Source of the DNA: Gnetum montanum
Taxonomy: Eukaryota > Streptophyta > Gnetopsida > Gnetales > Gnetaceae
Length of the DNA: 64,000 nucleotides
Direction of reading: 5' to 3'
NCBI GenBank assembly: GCA_015680685.1
Contig: MNCI01008611.1
Span: forward strand, 515,684 to 579,683
The notes under the pieces are model-generated. The model saw only the letters and a list, made by a program, of their open reading frames with translations, had not been told where the DNA came from and did no database searches. Shown here piece by piece: positions 1 through 10,639 of the stretch; within the stretch, counting starts at the first letter, position 1; the number at the start of each line of letters is the position of its first letter. The position numbers and the translations under genes are program-made.

Positions 1-596
1 AACATATAGAATGGATGGATGAGAATGATATTGATGATAGGGAGAATTTTTAGCTTGAAATTTTACATATTTCTTTTTGGAGATTATGATTACTTGAGAT
101 GCTTATTTCTTTTCTTATTCATATCTTGCTTCCATGACAATATCTCTTCCAATCTGGTCTTCTATTGGTTAGTAGGGTCTACTCATATTCTTTCTGACTT
201 GATAACCTTCATGCATGTAATCACGACCTGATCTAAGTAGTGTTGCTTGAAGCATAGATGAAGCATAGATCACGACCTAATCTATAAGTCTCTTCATCTA
301 AATTATTCATCTTGATGAAAGATAAAATTGATATTAGGATAATATGGATTACTATAAGTGTGGGAAATTCTTGTTTGCATTAATCAATTATAATTTTCTT
401 GTATATATGCTCTATCACTACTCTCATTAATATCATGTACAAGTGGGGATTTTACTTTATGTGTTGAACCCATGCGTAATCAATTATATCTTATGTATGT
501 ATTTTGAATTATTGTTTCTTTGAAAAAGTAAATTTTGAATTGCTAAATCCAACAAACTCTAATAGAATCAAATAATTAGTATATAATAATACCATC
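1..596 (-). pseudogene. Decayed gag-leader / gag N-terminal remnant of E6
   Basis: Read on the minus strand, this AT-rich stretch is homologous to the region between the primer site and gag core of E5, for example the segment around 100-210 compared with 60660-60760. No intact reading frame remains. The open frame on the plus strand at 19-231 is antisense to this remnant and is not considered a gene. Coding origin is inferred only from position and similarity. Confidence 0.45.
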
Positions 597-613
597 CTTG
601 AGAATGACACTAA
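597..613 (-). other. Primer binding site remnant of E6
   Basis: The plus strand reads CCTTGAGAATGACACTA just before the LTR start. It aligns with CCTTGGCAATAGCACCA at the same place in E5, the reverse complement of a tRNA-Asp-type primer site (consensus TGGCGCCGTTGCC...). It is strongly decayed. Confidence 0.55.
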
Positions 614-614
614 T

Positions 615-813
615 GATAAGTAGTGAGAGTTCCCAATGCCTAACCATACAAGTTATAAGCATTCACAAGAGACTAGATTGTAATATGTAAATGGGGCAAT
701 ATCATATACTAGCTTATTGATAATGAGTCTATGGTCATTGTGTTCCTATTATGGTTAGCAAAACTCTAAGCATATGGTTTAAGTATTGATAAGGTATATG
801 ATTAATTGATGTT
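615..813 (-). repeat. E6 5' LTR, distal piece (left of E1)
   Basis: This begins TGATAAGTAGTGAG and carries the CCTAACCATACAAG segment typical of the U5 end of this LTR group, matching the start of the E5 LTR at 61166. It is interrupted at 813 by E1; the rest of the LTR resumes at 7129. Confidence 0.65.
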
Positions 814-1677
814 TGATGAGTCACGATATCAGACCCCTAATATCGGATCCCCGATATCAAACCCTCGATATCAGATATGTGATATCAAAGTTGCCAAAGT
901 GATATCAAACATACAATATCAGAGCTTGTCTCTTTGCCTATAAATAAGAGATGAGGGCACTTGATTTCGTAGTTAGTTTCTTAGTCCCTTAGCCAAACTC
1001 TTGTAGTTTTCCCTCTCCAGAGTTACAATTATTTCTGAGTGCTCAAAATAGGAGTCATAAAGTGAATGGATCTTTATTCGAGCATTGTGTACCTAAGCAC
1101 ACCTTGTCTCCGGAAATAAAGGAAAACTTTGTGATAAACCTTGCAACACTTAGAATAGCTTAATGATTCTATTTAAATCTTATTTACTGTTATTCTCTAC
1201 TCTCATTAGTTAATTAATGTGATTTTTATTAAATTGTTAATTATCAACGAATTAGCACACTTAATACGACCACTTTGAGCATATGTGGGAACACTTGGTA
1301 ACCCAGTAACGACTAGCATTTGGTAATCCCAGCAGTGTTACATTGGTTTAGGATGCGTCACGCAAGTGGGAACAAATGTTGGTGTTAGGACTAGTAGAGA
1401 ATAGTTAACTAGTTAAATCAAATTAGTTATTAAATTATTTTATTTCCCCACTTTAAGCACTAGGAACATAAAACATAAAAAAGCATAAAAATCATATATC
1501 TCAAGATTCCTTAACGATACAATTGTGCCTTACAAGTAAACTTGGGAAGATAATGATTGCATAACCCATCCTTGTTCTGTGTAAGTGCATAAGCACTTAA
1601 TCCTTGGAGTTCGACCAGATGACATGTAAACACTCATATTCATATGGTTGGGCGTAGGAGTACCTCGTCGCTCATCA
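814..1677 (+). repeat. E1 5' LTR
   Basis: An 864-bp LTR with terminal inverted repeat TGATGAG/CTCATCA. The U3 part is short: about eight GATATC or AATATC sites lie between 820 and 930, followed by a TATA box at 939-946. A candidate AATAAA polyadenylation signal is at 1115-1120. The remaining ~550 bp (U5) holds the conserved GGTAACCCAGTAACGACTAG segment and ends in GGGCGTAGGAGTACCTCG before CTCATCA. The 3' partner is at 6272-7128. Confidence 0.93.
939..946 (+). promoter_or_regulatory. TATA box of E1 LTR
   Basis: TATAAATA follows the GATATC cluster and precedes a GC-richer presumed transcript start. The same TATAAATA context recurs in the LTRs of E2, E3 and EC, which supports function in the ancestor. 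Confidence 0.7.
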
Positions 1678-1678
1678 T

Positions 1679-1697
1679 TGGCACTATTTCCAGGGAC
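1679..1697 (+). other. E1 primer binding site (tRNA-Asp type)
   Basis: TGGCACTATTTCCAGGGAC begins one base after the LTR. It is a decayed match to the 3' end of plant tRNA-Asp (complement TGGCGCCGTTGCCGGGGA, from general knowledge), as used by Athila elements. Confidence 0.75.
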
Positions 1698-1814
1698 TTT
1701 GTTGTTTGTGCATTGATTAGAACTTAGAAAATCTTTCCATCATTGGAATGAACCCTTAGGGTTAGTTATCCTACAATCATCGAAAAGAGGGTATTGCTCA
1801 CTGAATAACTAATC

Positions 1815-2710
1815 ATGTCTCCTTCTTCTTATGAGAGTGCTTCATTGACTAGGTCCAACACAATGAATAATCGAAGGCTTAGTACACATGATGACCCACC
1901 AATGTCCCAATAGTTTCGTGTGGTATACGCTCATCTTGATGAGTATGTACCAAAATTTACCTTTATCCTCCACCAGGATGAACAATTGCATTGGCATGAT
2001 TTAGAAGTTAACATAGTGTTACCACCTGATCACTCAGTGCCAAGCATGCTTCTTCGTGCTCTCACACGAATTGGTATGCAGCACTTACAAGCAGAGTACG
2101 TTGTGCATGAACACGACTCGAGAGATTATTGACCCACAAAGGCACAATGCTAAAGAGACTTACAACACAAGAGACATTACAAATCTATGAAGGAAAAATG
2201 GCCTCAGGATGTTTCGTATGTCCTAAGTGAAAATGAGGGTGATGAACCTGCCTCGGGAGGTTTTCCACAAAATGATGCTCCTCTCGTTGACTTCAATCAA
2301 GGAGTTATGTATTAGAATCTTCACTCAACTATTCATAACCCAGGTTCTAGTACTAACGGATACAAAGGGTCTGAAAAAGGAACACGAACACGTGACATTG
2401 ATGGACATTCCAATCATAACCATGACCGAGGCTAAGATCACCAAAGAAAAAGTGATAGGCATTGTGATAGTGCCAGTCCTCCTTCCTCGTCACCTTCATC
2501 ATCTTCTTCCCCCTCTCCTTTGGGATCTGAACACAGTTGCAAAGGGGAAGATCATGAGGAAAATGGTAAGCAAAATAGAGATCATAGACAAAATAGTCAA
2601 GAAATGGGATGAGGGAATTCCAGGGAAACACATCACGAAAGGAGGGAGAGTAGGGAACAACATAGGCATCATAGATGCCATAGATAGCATGATCACGATG
2701 AACCCCTACT
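1815..2710 (+). pseudogene. E1 gag, N-terminal part (decayed)
   Basis: The ATG at 1815 opens MSPSSYES, as in E2 at 25773. A conserved N-terminal domain follows (codons about 36-105) with FTFILHQDEQLHW and NIVLPPD, also seen in E2, E3 and E5. After it comes a charged Asp/His/Arg/Ser-rich linker. Several in-frame stops are present, such as the TAG just before 1920. The frame is cut near 2710, before the Retrotrans_gag core domain, by the large internal deletion of E1. The product would have been the capsid/nucleocapsid precursor. Confidence 0.8.
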
Positions 2711-2711
2711 C

Positions 2712-2802
2712 TTTGCACTAGAAAAATTTAGGCACTATGTATTAGAAAAAGAGTTAATGGCTATGGTATTTGCACTCGAAAAATTTAGGCACTATGTATT
2801 AG
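2712..2802 (+). repeat. Duplicated 34-bp segment at the E1 deletion junction
   Basis: The 34-bp segment at 2712-2745 (TTTGCACTAGAAAAATTTAG and following) recurs at 2769-2802 with one base different. The second copy is the genuine RNase H sequence; the first sits directly on the gag end of the deletion. Confidence 0.85.
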
Positions 2803-4364
2803 GCTATAAGATATTTATACACATGGATCATAGTGTAATCCGTTTCTTGATGAATAAACCAACAGTGAGCCCTCACATCATACAATGGCTTGTGATCTTA
2901 CAAAAGTTCAACCTTACAATGATCAATCATAAAGGCACCAAGAATGTTGTTTCTGATCATTTATCTCAGTTATGATGGGACAACAAAGAGGATGAATATC
3001 CAATCTCTAACTACTTCCCTAATGAACTCCTCTTTGCAGGTGTAGTAAACAATCAATTAACCATAGAGGCAAACTGGTATAGTAGCATTCTTACCTATCT
3101 TCTCACACAAGAAACACATAAGGGTTAGACATTAAAAAGTAACAAAAATTTCTTCAATGGCTTGGTCCGATGGTGTGTTCTCGATGTAGATTAATTGCAA
3201 GTTCTCCAAGATGCTCATGAGGGCCTTTGTGGGGGTCATTATGCTAGGAGACGAACAACCATTAAAGTCTTGCTTACAGGATATTATTGGCCTACATTGT
3301 TTCGGGATGCTCATGACTTCATCCAATCTTGTGAGCGCTGCCAATGCAATGGGGGAATAACTACTAGAATGGAGAGTTCACAACAATGGATTCAACCTTT
3401 AGAACCCTTCGACATATGGGGTATTGATTTTATGGGGCTTATTACACCAATGTCCAATGGAAAAGCCTACATTATTGTTGCTATTGACTATTTTACAAAG
3501 TGGGCAAAAGCAGCTGCTGTTACTAACTATACATCATCTACCACTACATGATTTGTTCAACAACAAATCGTAAATAGGTTTGGTGTGCCTTGCGCACTTA
3601 TTTTCAATAATGGTACATATTTTATAGGTGTGACCCTTCAAAAATGAATGCAATGCTTAGGAGTTGAGCATAAGCTAACTACAACATATCATCATCAAGT
3701 AAATGGTCAAGCCAAGGTCACCAATAGGGAGATCACAAAAATATTGACATGAACCATTAGAAAATATAGGTGAAACTGGACCACCAAATTGAATGATTCT
3801 CTTTAGGCATACCACTCCACATGGAAACTCCCTATAGGCTATTCTCCCTATGAGTTAGTGTATGGTAAACTTCCAACACTTTCTATCCAAACTGAGCTTT
3901 GTACACTATCTATAGCATGTGACCTTAACCTTGACCTTAGTCTAGCATAGAAAGAATGGTTAATAAACCTTAACTTACTAGATGAAAATCGATTAGCCAC
4001 CTTGTCATCCAATGAATTACATAAGGCCTTCAACAAGCAACATCATGACCTAAGATTTAGGAAAATTATATACCAACTAGAAGATAAGGTTATTTATTAG
4101 AATCTACCACATGTGCCACAATGAACTAAATTTTAAATGTTGTGGAAAGGACCTTATATCATTCATGAAACTTTTCCTTCAAGGGCCATGATGATATATA
4201 AACCTGAATGCCTAGATAGGAAATTATTAGTCAACATCCAACAAACCAAACCTTTCCATGTGCCTAAAATGGCTAGCACTAACACTACCTCTATTAATGG
4301 ACAACCTTGCTCAGTATTTCGGATCTCCTCCTTCCAACTAAGTCATGGGGGAGATGGCCACTAA
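2757..4364 (+). pseudogene. E1 pol remnant: RNase H C-terminal half and integrase
   Basis: RNase H coding starts at MAMVFALEKFRHYVLGYK (2757) and runs to about 2975. Integrase follows: zinc-binding part with HEG, GGHYARR and CERCQ (3195-3360), then the catalytic core with EPFDIWGIDFMG (first Asp) from about 3400. The second Asp motif reads IFNNGTYF, where relatives such as E2 have LDNGTHF, so a catalytic Asp is lost. A GPY/F-type C-terminal module (LWKGPYIIHETFP) is at about 4137-4260 and pol ends around FRISSFQLSHGGDGH. Multiple stops and frameshifts make it non-functional. Confidence 0.88.
4341..4358 (+). other. Second (internal) polypurine tract of E1, end of pol
   Basis: AGTCATGGGGGAGATGGC closely resembles the 3' polypurine tract of the same family (AGTCATGGGGGTATGATG). 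It also encodes the SHGGDGH end of pol, so it may be conserved as protein, as a second plus-strand primer, or both. Equivalent tracts are in E2, E3 and E5. Confidence 0.5.
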
Positions 4365-4627
4365 TGCTAACCATTCTAAAGCCTTAGTTACTTTGTATTT
4401 TTTGTTTTACACATTCTTCATCTTTACTTGTTTTTGTTTTACACCATCGTTAACATTTTTACTATTTCTTTCTCTATTACATTTTGTTTGAATTACTCTC
4501 ACTCATCGTATAATAAGTGCTCATGATGGTGGATTGTAATATAATGGTGTTGACTGCTAATGTTTGGTTTTTACCTTTGACTATTAATGTTGATGCTAAG
4601 ATATGGTTTCTTTTGATAAAATAGGCA

Positions 4628-6003
4628 ATGACTCCATGAAATCCATTCACCCATACAACTCTATGGTCTCCCTTTGTTTTGGAAATGTACTGTCCCTTTT
4701 TTCCAAGAAAACTTATTAATGAATTTGTGGCTTAGTATTCTTCAAACAAAGGAAAAATTCAAATGGATTGCAAAGGGTGTGAATTTAAGGGGATTCAATG
4801 CATTTGTGCTGGCTATTCTCTTGGGTACTTGGATGTTTTTCATAGGTTTTTTGCCATTCCACTGACAACTGATATCAGGAAGTTGAATGCATCCAATAAG
4901 TCTTTGCATGGTGTGGTTCTCAGAAAAAAAAATTGGTGGGAATTCAAAGCATACCCCTTAGACATAATAAAGAAACATGGGCTACAAGCATTGGTTATGA
5001 CACCAAAAAGACATGCTACCCATGTATGAAGGTTCCCTCTAACTAAGGCCCTTTCTCACTTCATGATTCTCTATCTCTCTCTTATTGGAATGATAGTGGT
5101 TCTGTGGACACATTCTTGTTGCTTCAAGAGGATGGGTTGGTCAAGTGTGTTGATGCAAAGTTATTGGATGTGGTTAGTTTTAATCTATATTTGGAATGAA
5201 TTCTATTAAGTCACCTTAATCACATACTACATAAGGGACTTTATACCACCTTGATTTTGGGATTCCATTCCATTCCATTTTCTCTTTCCATATTGCTTTT
5301 CATATTCCACATCATTGCCAGTATTATAATCAATCTATACCTTGGTTGATGCATTGTTATTCTTTGGTAAATTCTTATGGGTAAGTTCTTAACCATTGTT
5401 TCCATATTTCATTCCTAGAGCCTACAGACTCTTTGAGTTGTGGGTTTATTAGGGCATCAAGTGCATGAGCTTGCTTTGGGGAGGACCCAATGGCATTCCT
5501 TTTTGGTGAAATTATTAAGCTCTTTCCCTTAAACATTTCTTGCAATCAACTATTTCTCATTTCACGCCATCAATGACATCCATTTTATTTTTTTTTATTG
5601 GCCTTACTATTGTTATTTCTCTCATCTTTCTTGTTCTTTAAGTTTTCCACCCTATTGCTATCGGAGGTTTTCTCTTTGTTGTGGGGGCCCTGTCACAAAT
5701 TTTTCCATGCCATTACTTATCTCACCCCTACACCTTGGGTAGTCATTAGTTATAAACCTCTAACCCAGTATCTGCCATACCCACAACCTAGCCAATGTGC
5801 TTCATATTGAGGTAAGGTATCAACAACATTATGTCTTATCTATCCTTGCTAATTCATGGATTGTGTTGTGTGTGTAGATCATGATCACATGAACAATGGA
5901 CTGGGATAGGAGGGAGCACTCAAGATGGATTGGAGAAAAATGCATTTATGTAGGGAACAAGCTTGATCATGTGGCTGTGGATGAACAACTGTGTGCACAT
6001 TTT
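4628..6003 (+). pseudogene. E1 env-position ORF, type I (hydrophobic, decayed)
   Basis: Downstream of integrase a decayed reading frame starts at ATG 4628, just after a pyrimidine-rich stretch ending in TAG (CAG in E2 and E3). The N-terminal part reads M-T-P followed by LWSPFVLEMYCPFF. A well conserved segment, FLLLQEDGLVKC, is at 5113-5145; next come GLYTTLILGFHS and a hydrophobic stretch rich in Ile/Leu/Phe at about 5260-5340, plausible as a membrane segment. Stops and at least one frame shift between 5030 and 5080 break it. I do not recognise the family. Position matches the env-like ORF of Athila elements, but no fusion peptide or other env hallmark can be shown. Confidence 0.5.
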
Positions 6004-6255
6004 TGACATCGACAACAACACATCTCATTTTCTTTTCTCTCTCTCTCTTTCTTTTCAAGCTATCAAATGAGGGTCTAGATGTCATCTATGTACAATATTC
6101 ACTACAATGGATATGAATACCAATGTTGTAATATGTTTGTCAATCTGTTCACCGGGCACTTTAAGTCTATCATTCCATGTCACCGTTAGTTGTCATTTAG
6201 TCAATAATCCCATACCTTCCCAATATTTTGTAAGGAACTTGAGGATGAGTTTTCA

Positions 6256-6271
6256 TTCAGTTGTGGGGGTA
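6256..6271 (+). other. E1 3' polypurine tract
   Basis: TTCAGTTGTGGGGGTA lies directly before the 3' LTR, where plus-strand priming is expected. Confidence 0.85.
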
Positions 6272-7128
6272 TGATGAGTCACGATATCGGACCCCTGATA
6301 TTGGATCCTTGATATTGGACCCTCGATATCGGATACACGATATTGAAGTTGCCAAAGTGATATCGGACATACAATATCAGAGCTTGTCTCGTTGCCTATA
6401 AATAGGAGACGAGGGCACTTGATTTCATAGTTAGTTTCTTAGTCCCTTAGTTGAACTCTTGTAGTTTTCCCTCTCCAGAGTTAGAATTATTTCTGAGTGC
6501 CCGCAGTAGGAGTCATAAAGTAAATAGATCTTTATTTGAGCATTGTGTACCTGAGCACACCTTGTGTTTAGAAATAAAGATGAACTTTGTGATAAACCTT
6601 GCAACATTTAGAATAGCTTAATCATTTTATTTAAATTGTATTTACTGTTATTCACTACTCTCATTAGTTGTGATGTTTATTGAATTGTTAATTATCAATG
6701 AATTAGCACACTCAGTACAACCACTTCAAGCATATGTGGGAACACTTAGTAACCCAGTAACGACTAGCGTTTGGTAATCCCAGTAGTGTTACACTGGTTC
6801 AAGATGTGTCTGGCAAGTGGGAACAGATGCTGGTGTTAGGACTAGTAGAGAATAGTTAACTAGTTAAATCAAATTAGCTATTAAACTATGTCATTTTCCC
6901 ACTTTAAGCACTAGGAACATAAAACATAAAAAAGCATAAAAATCATATATCTCAAGATTACTTAACGATACAATTGTGCCTTATAAGTAAACTTGGGAAG
7001 ACAACGATTGCATAACTCATCCTTGTTCTGTGTAAGCACATAAGCACTTAATCCTTGGAGTTCGACTGGATTATGCGTAAATGCTCATATTCGTATGGTT
7101 GGGCATAGGGGTAACTCATCGCTCATCA
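6272..7128 (+). repeat. E1 3' LTR
   Basis: An 857-bp partner of 814-1677, with the same GATATC cluster, TATA region, AATAAA (in GGAAATAAA-like context near 6568) and CTCATCA end. Differences from the 5' LTR are mainly transitions, consistent with an old insertion. Confidence 0.93.
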
Positions 7129-7770
7129 ATGGTAAATGGCTCTTAGTATGATATATTGAAACATAGTGAAATGAGTATAAATTCAATGAACTAAGAATAA
7201 TGAAAATGAAATACTAAACTAGCCTATAATGATAAGTATCTGTTCCCAACTTGTTAGATGTGCCATAGAGTACTATAATCACCATTGGGATTATCAAGTA
7301 ACTTATTATTGAGAAATCAAGATAAACCACTCGTGTGCTCAAAATCAGTCATACTTATTCTACCAAATGTTTAAGAAACATTGTAAATGTAAATGATAAG
7401 GGAAATGTAAATAATATTATAAAGATAAATGATAGTGGAAGAGCAAAGCTATTCTAAGTAATATATTGTAGAAATGAAGAATAATATCAATATTTATTTT
7501 TAGACATGAAGTATGTCTAGGTATACTCCACTCAAATAGAGATATCATACAACTATTAATCACCACATCGTGAGCCCTCACAACTATCACTAACTTTAAG
7601 AAAATAAACTGCAAGAGTTCTGTTACTACATTGATCAAAAGGTAAGCTTGATATAATGGTGGACTAATATTTATAAGCATGATCGTAACCTACTATAACA
7701 CATCTATGAAATTGTAGAACAAGCTATAATAATATAGCTATGATATCATGCTTGATGCATACCATTTTTT
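7129..7770 (-). repeat. E6 5' LTR, remaining piece (right of E1)
   Basis: This continues the LTR interrupted at 813. It aligns with 61400-62019 of E5: the CCCAACTTGTTAG region, ATTGGGATTATCAAGTAA, and TATTTATAAGCATG (reverse TATA) near 7670. The LTR end is not sharp; about 7770 is an estimate. Confidence 0.6.
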
Positions 7771-9062
7771 CAGTTAGTATATGGAGTTGGTATAGCTTGC
7801 TAGGTACTACTTAGTTATACCATAGAGGACAAACACTGAGTATAGACCTTTTAGAAATAAAATTTATATTTTATTTTAGATTTGGATTATATGTATTTTC
7901 TTTTCAATTTTAGTCACTCTTAGAAGTCACCCATTAGGTTGATGCTAGAATGTCCATGTGAGTATAAAGACCTAACAACCCATATATTAGAAATTATTCA
8001 TTTACTTAACTAATATCTACGAGATAACCAAATAGGAAGACCTTGCAAAATAGGAGAAGAGTCACTATTAAGTTCACACAACATTTTAGAGCTATGTATG
8101 TATTTTTCCTTCTAAGTTTTCATTTTAGATCTTATTTTAATTCAATCATTGGGTTAAAGTGAGAAGATCTCATCCATGCAAGGGTTTCTATTAGTATCAC
8201 TTCTAGTTAGGTAGGAAAATTTCTTACAATGACTATTTTTGGGTTTTGGATTTGTTTGGTTAATGCACAATTTTGGTTTGAAAGCATATGTTTGAAAATC
8301 TAGATTTTTTTCATGCATATTTCTATCATTTGAATTTGGATTTGTATTTCTATTGATATATTAAAGTTTCATCATAAATATTATTTAATTTTGGCCTAAT
8401 TTAAACTCTATTAATTTATATGTAATTTTAGAGTTGATTAGTTAGGTTTCTAATTCATTTTAGAGTTTTCAAACCTAATTTCTCCTTTAAGGGCTAGTGT
8501 TTAGAAGGAAAACATTTTGGTGGTGTCAACATGAATTCTGTGATGCTTTCTAGTAGCTATACAGCTATTGTAACTTTTATTGCAACCTTCATTAGGGGTC
8601 ATGACATAATTTGTGATGCTCTGTATAGACCATATGAAAATAACAACATAGGGAATAGTGAAGAAAAGACCTTCTTTGGGTATTAGAGCTTCACACATCG
8701 AATTTCAATGCCAAAAATATAGCTTTAACTTATTAATTCAAAGAAAGAAGATAGAAAAAACATAAATGAAATCCATTAAGATTAGAATTTGCTAATTAAA
8801 AACTTATTAGCCCAACATTAGTTGGTTTGAATTGTTATTCAGTTAGACTAGCCATCTTGGTAAATATCTTAGTTTGATTATGTTTCTTCAGCATCTAGAA
8901 TTTGGTTTATTTGTATATATATGTCTACAAACATTTGTTGGGATGGTTCTTATGCTTGCAAAACCTCATAATAAGTATTTATTTGGTTTAGATGAAGTTA
9001 GCATAAAGGGATGGTTGGTTAGTTTTAAAGAAACCTTGGGACGCTTTGTAATCCTTTGCTAT

Positions 9063-9517
9063 CTATAGTAGTAAAGTCCATGACTCATGGCCTTCAATGA
9101 TGCTCTATGGAGAAGGATTTGCTACTAGTGAATGATAGAAACTAAGGCGGTATTTGGCTAACCTTGGTAACTAAGTTAAATAATAATAAATAAGTATTTC
9201 TTGCATATTTTGATTTGGTTTTGACTTGGGATAAAATCTTATTGTGCATAATGAGTACACATCCAAACTTTGGCATATTTGAAATATTCATTATCTATAG
9301 TAATGAAGTCCATGGTCCACGACCTTTAACTATGTTCTATGAAGGGGGATTCATTACTAGTAAATAATGAAAACAAAGGTAGTATTTAATTTATCTTAGT
9401 ACTAGAGTTAAGAAATGTTAAATATGTCATCCACACATATTTTAGTTTGGTTTTGGCTTTGGATAAAATCTTATTATACATAATAAGTATACATTCCAGC
9501 TTTGGCATATGTGAAAT
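9063..9517. repeat. Two-copy direct duplication, period 232 bp
   Basis: Copies at 9063-9285 and 9295-9517 both start CTATAGTA, carry AAGTCCATG, a stretch with GGATAAAATCTTATT, and end TTTGGCATAT(T/G)TGAAAT. They differ at many sites, so the duplication is old. Confidence 0.8.
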
Positions 9518-9889
9518 TGATAGTGGGTGCTCACTTTCACAAATAGCATACCCTAAATGCATATCCCAATACAAATGATCCAATAATGAAAAAGCTATGA
9601 ATCTAAATATCATGCATACATAAATGAATCAAGATCAATCAAAATCCTAGAAAAATAATATAGTAATTGTGGTATATCTCCCAATAACCTTGTAAGAAAC
9701 TTAGCCAATGTAAATTCTTAATTAATTTTAAAGCTAGAATATCCAATTCAATGTGATGAATTTTATGATTACCTTGGACTACTTGATAGATCAAGATCTA
9801 GGTACATTCTTTTATAATCTTTACATTCAAGAAAGTTTCTCATATTGAACTAGGATTTGAAAAATTTCTAGAAAAAATTTATTTTTATT

Positions 9890-10165
9890 TTCCTTAATGG
9901 CTACCTAGGACATCCAATTCATGGCTTCAACATCCATTCTACAATGGCTAAGACTTAGGTAGGACATTTAGAATATATGAAGATATTTAATTTAAGATGG
10001 GTTTTCTTTTGGTTGGGATGTCCACCTAAAATCCTAGAAGTCCACTATGCTAGACATCCATCTTGTAGTGTTGATGTCCATCTTGGATGGAAGATGTCTC
10101 CTATAATAGCTCAACCCTTGGCTTAAATGTCCACCATGAAGTATAAAAGTATACTTCATATCTAG
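9890..10165 (+). promoter_or_regulatory. LTR-like patch: GACATC/GATGTC cluster followed by TATAAAAG
   Basis: At least six GACATCC, GATGTCC or GATGTCT sites occur between 9908 and 10100. They are followed near 10140 by GAAGTATAAAAGTATACTTC, a TATA box inside an inverted repeat. E4 LTRs carry a similar density of GATGTC/GACATC sites, so this may be a fragment of a related LTR. No LTR ends are visible. Confidence 0.35.
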
Positions 10166-10639
10166 GATTGGAAAATGATGATGAACTTGCCTTCATACAT
10201 CCCAAATTATTAGAATGGACTTGTTTTTATTCCTTGACATTATCTATAATTTAAGACTCAACAACTCTAAGAATATTTCTCTATTTTCTAGGTTTTAGAT
10301 CATCATAACATGGGATAAATCAACAAAAACTTCTTTTTCATAACAAAACTATCTCCAAATTCCATGCATGAGCCAACAATCATTGTCACTCATAAGAAAA
10401 ATATAAGGACCATAATGCATATACATGTTTTAACTAATTGAATAAAAGTGAATGCTTTACTAAAGAAAAGAATGGACCCATAAAGTCCTTTGGTCTACTT
10501 GTAGATTGCTAGAAATCCTCCTTACAAAGCTTTACTACACATAACTTTAGTTGTAAAAATCATTTCTCAATAACTATACATAGCCTAGAACCTACCATAA
10601 TGATACAAAAAAATATCTTGTTAGATTTTGTAGATCATT

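Larger units (their letters stand above)
814..7128 (+). mobile_element. E1: internally deleted Athila-like LTR retrotransposon
   Basis: A 6.3-kb forward element with two LTRs (814-1677 and 6272-7128), both beginning TGATGAG and ending CTCATCA. It has a primer site, gag N-terminal part, RNase H, integrase, a 3' ORF and a polypurine tract. Flanking five-base sequences are ATGTT on the left and ATGGT on the right, a target duplication with one mismatch. Protease, reverse transcriptase and most of gag are missing; the body jumps from gag (about 2710) straight to RNase H (about 2757). Compared with E2 about 3.7 kb is lost. It sits inside the 5' LTR of E6 and is therefore younger than E6. Confidence 0.92.
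1..7770 (-). mobile_element. E6: old reverse Athila-like element, 5' end only, split by E1
   Basis: This is the 5' end of a reverse-oriented LTR element whose body continues off the left edge of the window. It consists of internal sequence (1-596), a degenerate reverse-complement primer site (597-613) and its 5' LTR, which E1 has split into 615-813 and 7129 to about 7770. The assignment rests on similarity to E5, which has the same order: E5 gag-leader sequence near 60660-60760 resembles 100-210 here at the same distance from the LTR. The right boundary is approximate, because the U3 end is too decayed to show a clean terminal CA/TG. Confidence 0.7.
7771..10559. other. Unassigned AT-rich sequence
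   Basis: No gene or recognisable domain is visible. It holds a two-copy duplication (9063-9517) and an LTR-like promoter patch (about 9890-10165). It probably contains the lost 5' end of E0 and old insertions, but I cannot place an E0 LTR or gag here. Confidence 0.5.

Noticed and set aside
820-930. GATATC series as a satellite or restriction-modification feature
   Set aside because: The sites occur only in U3 of LTRs, at irregular spacing, so promoter elements are the better reading.
2353-2718. 121-codon minus-strand frame in E1
   Set aside because: Antisense to the gag linker; no conserved counterpart in E2 or E3.
8501-8698. 65-codon minus-strand frame in the unassigned region
   Set aside because: No similarity to any element gene seen and typical of chance frames in AT-rich DNA.
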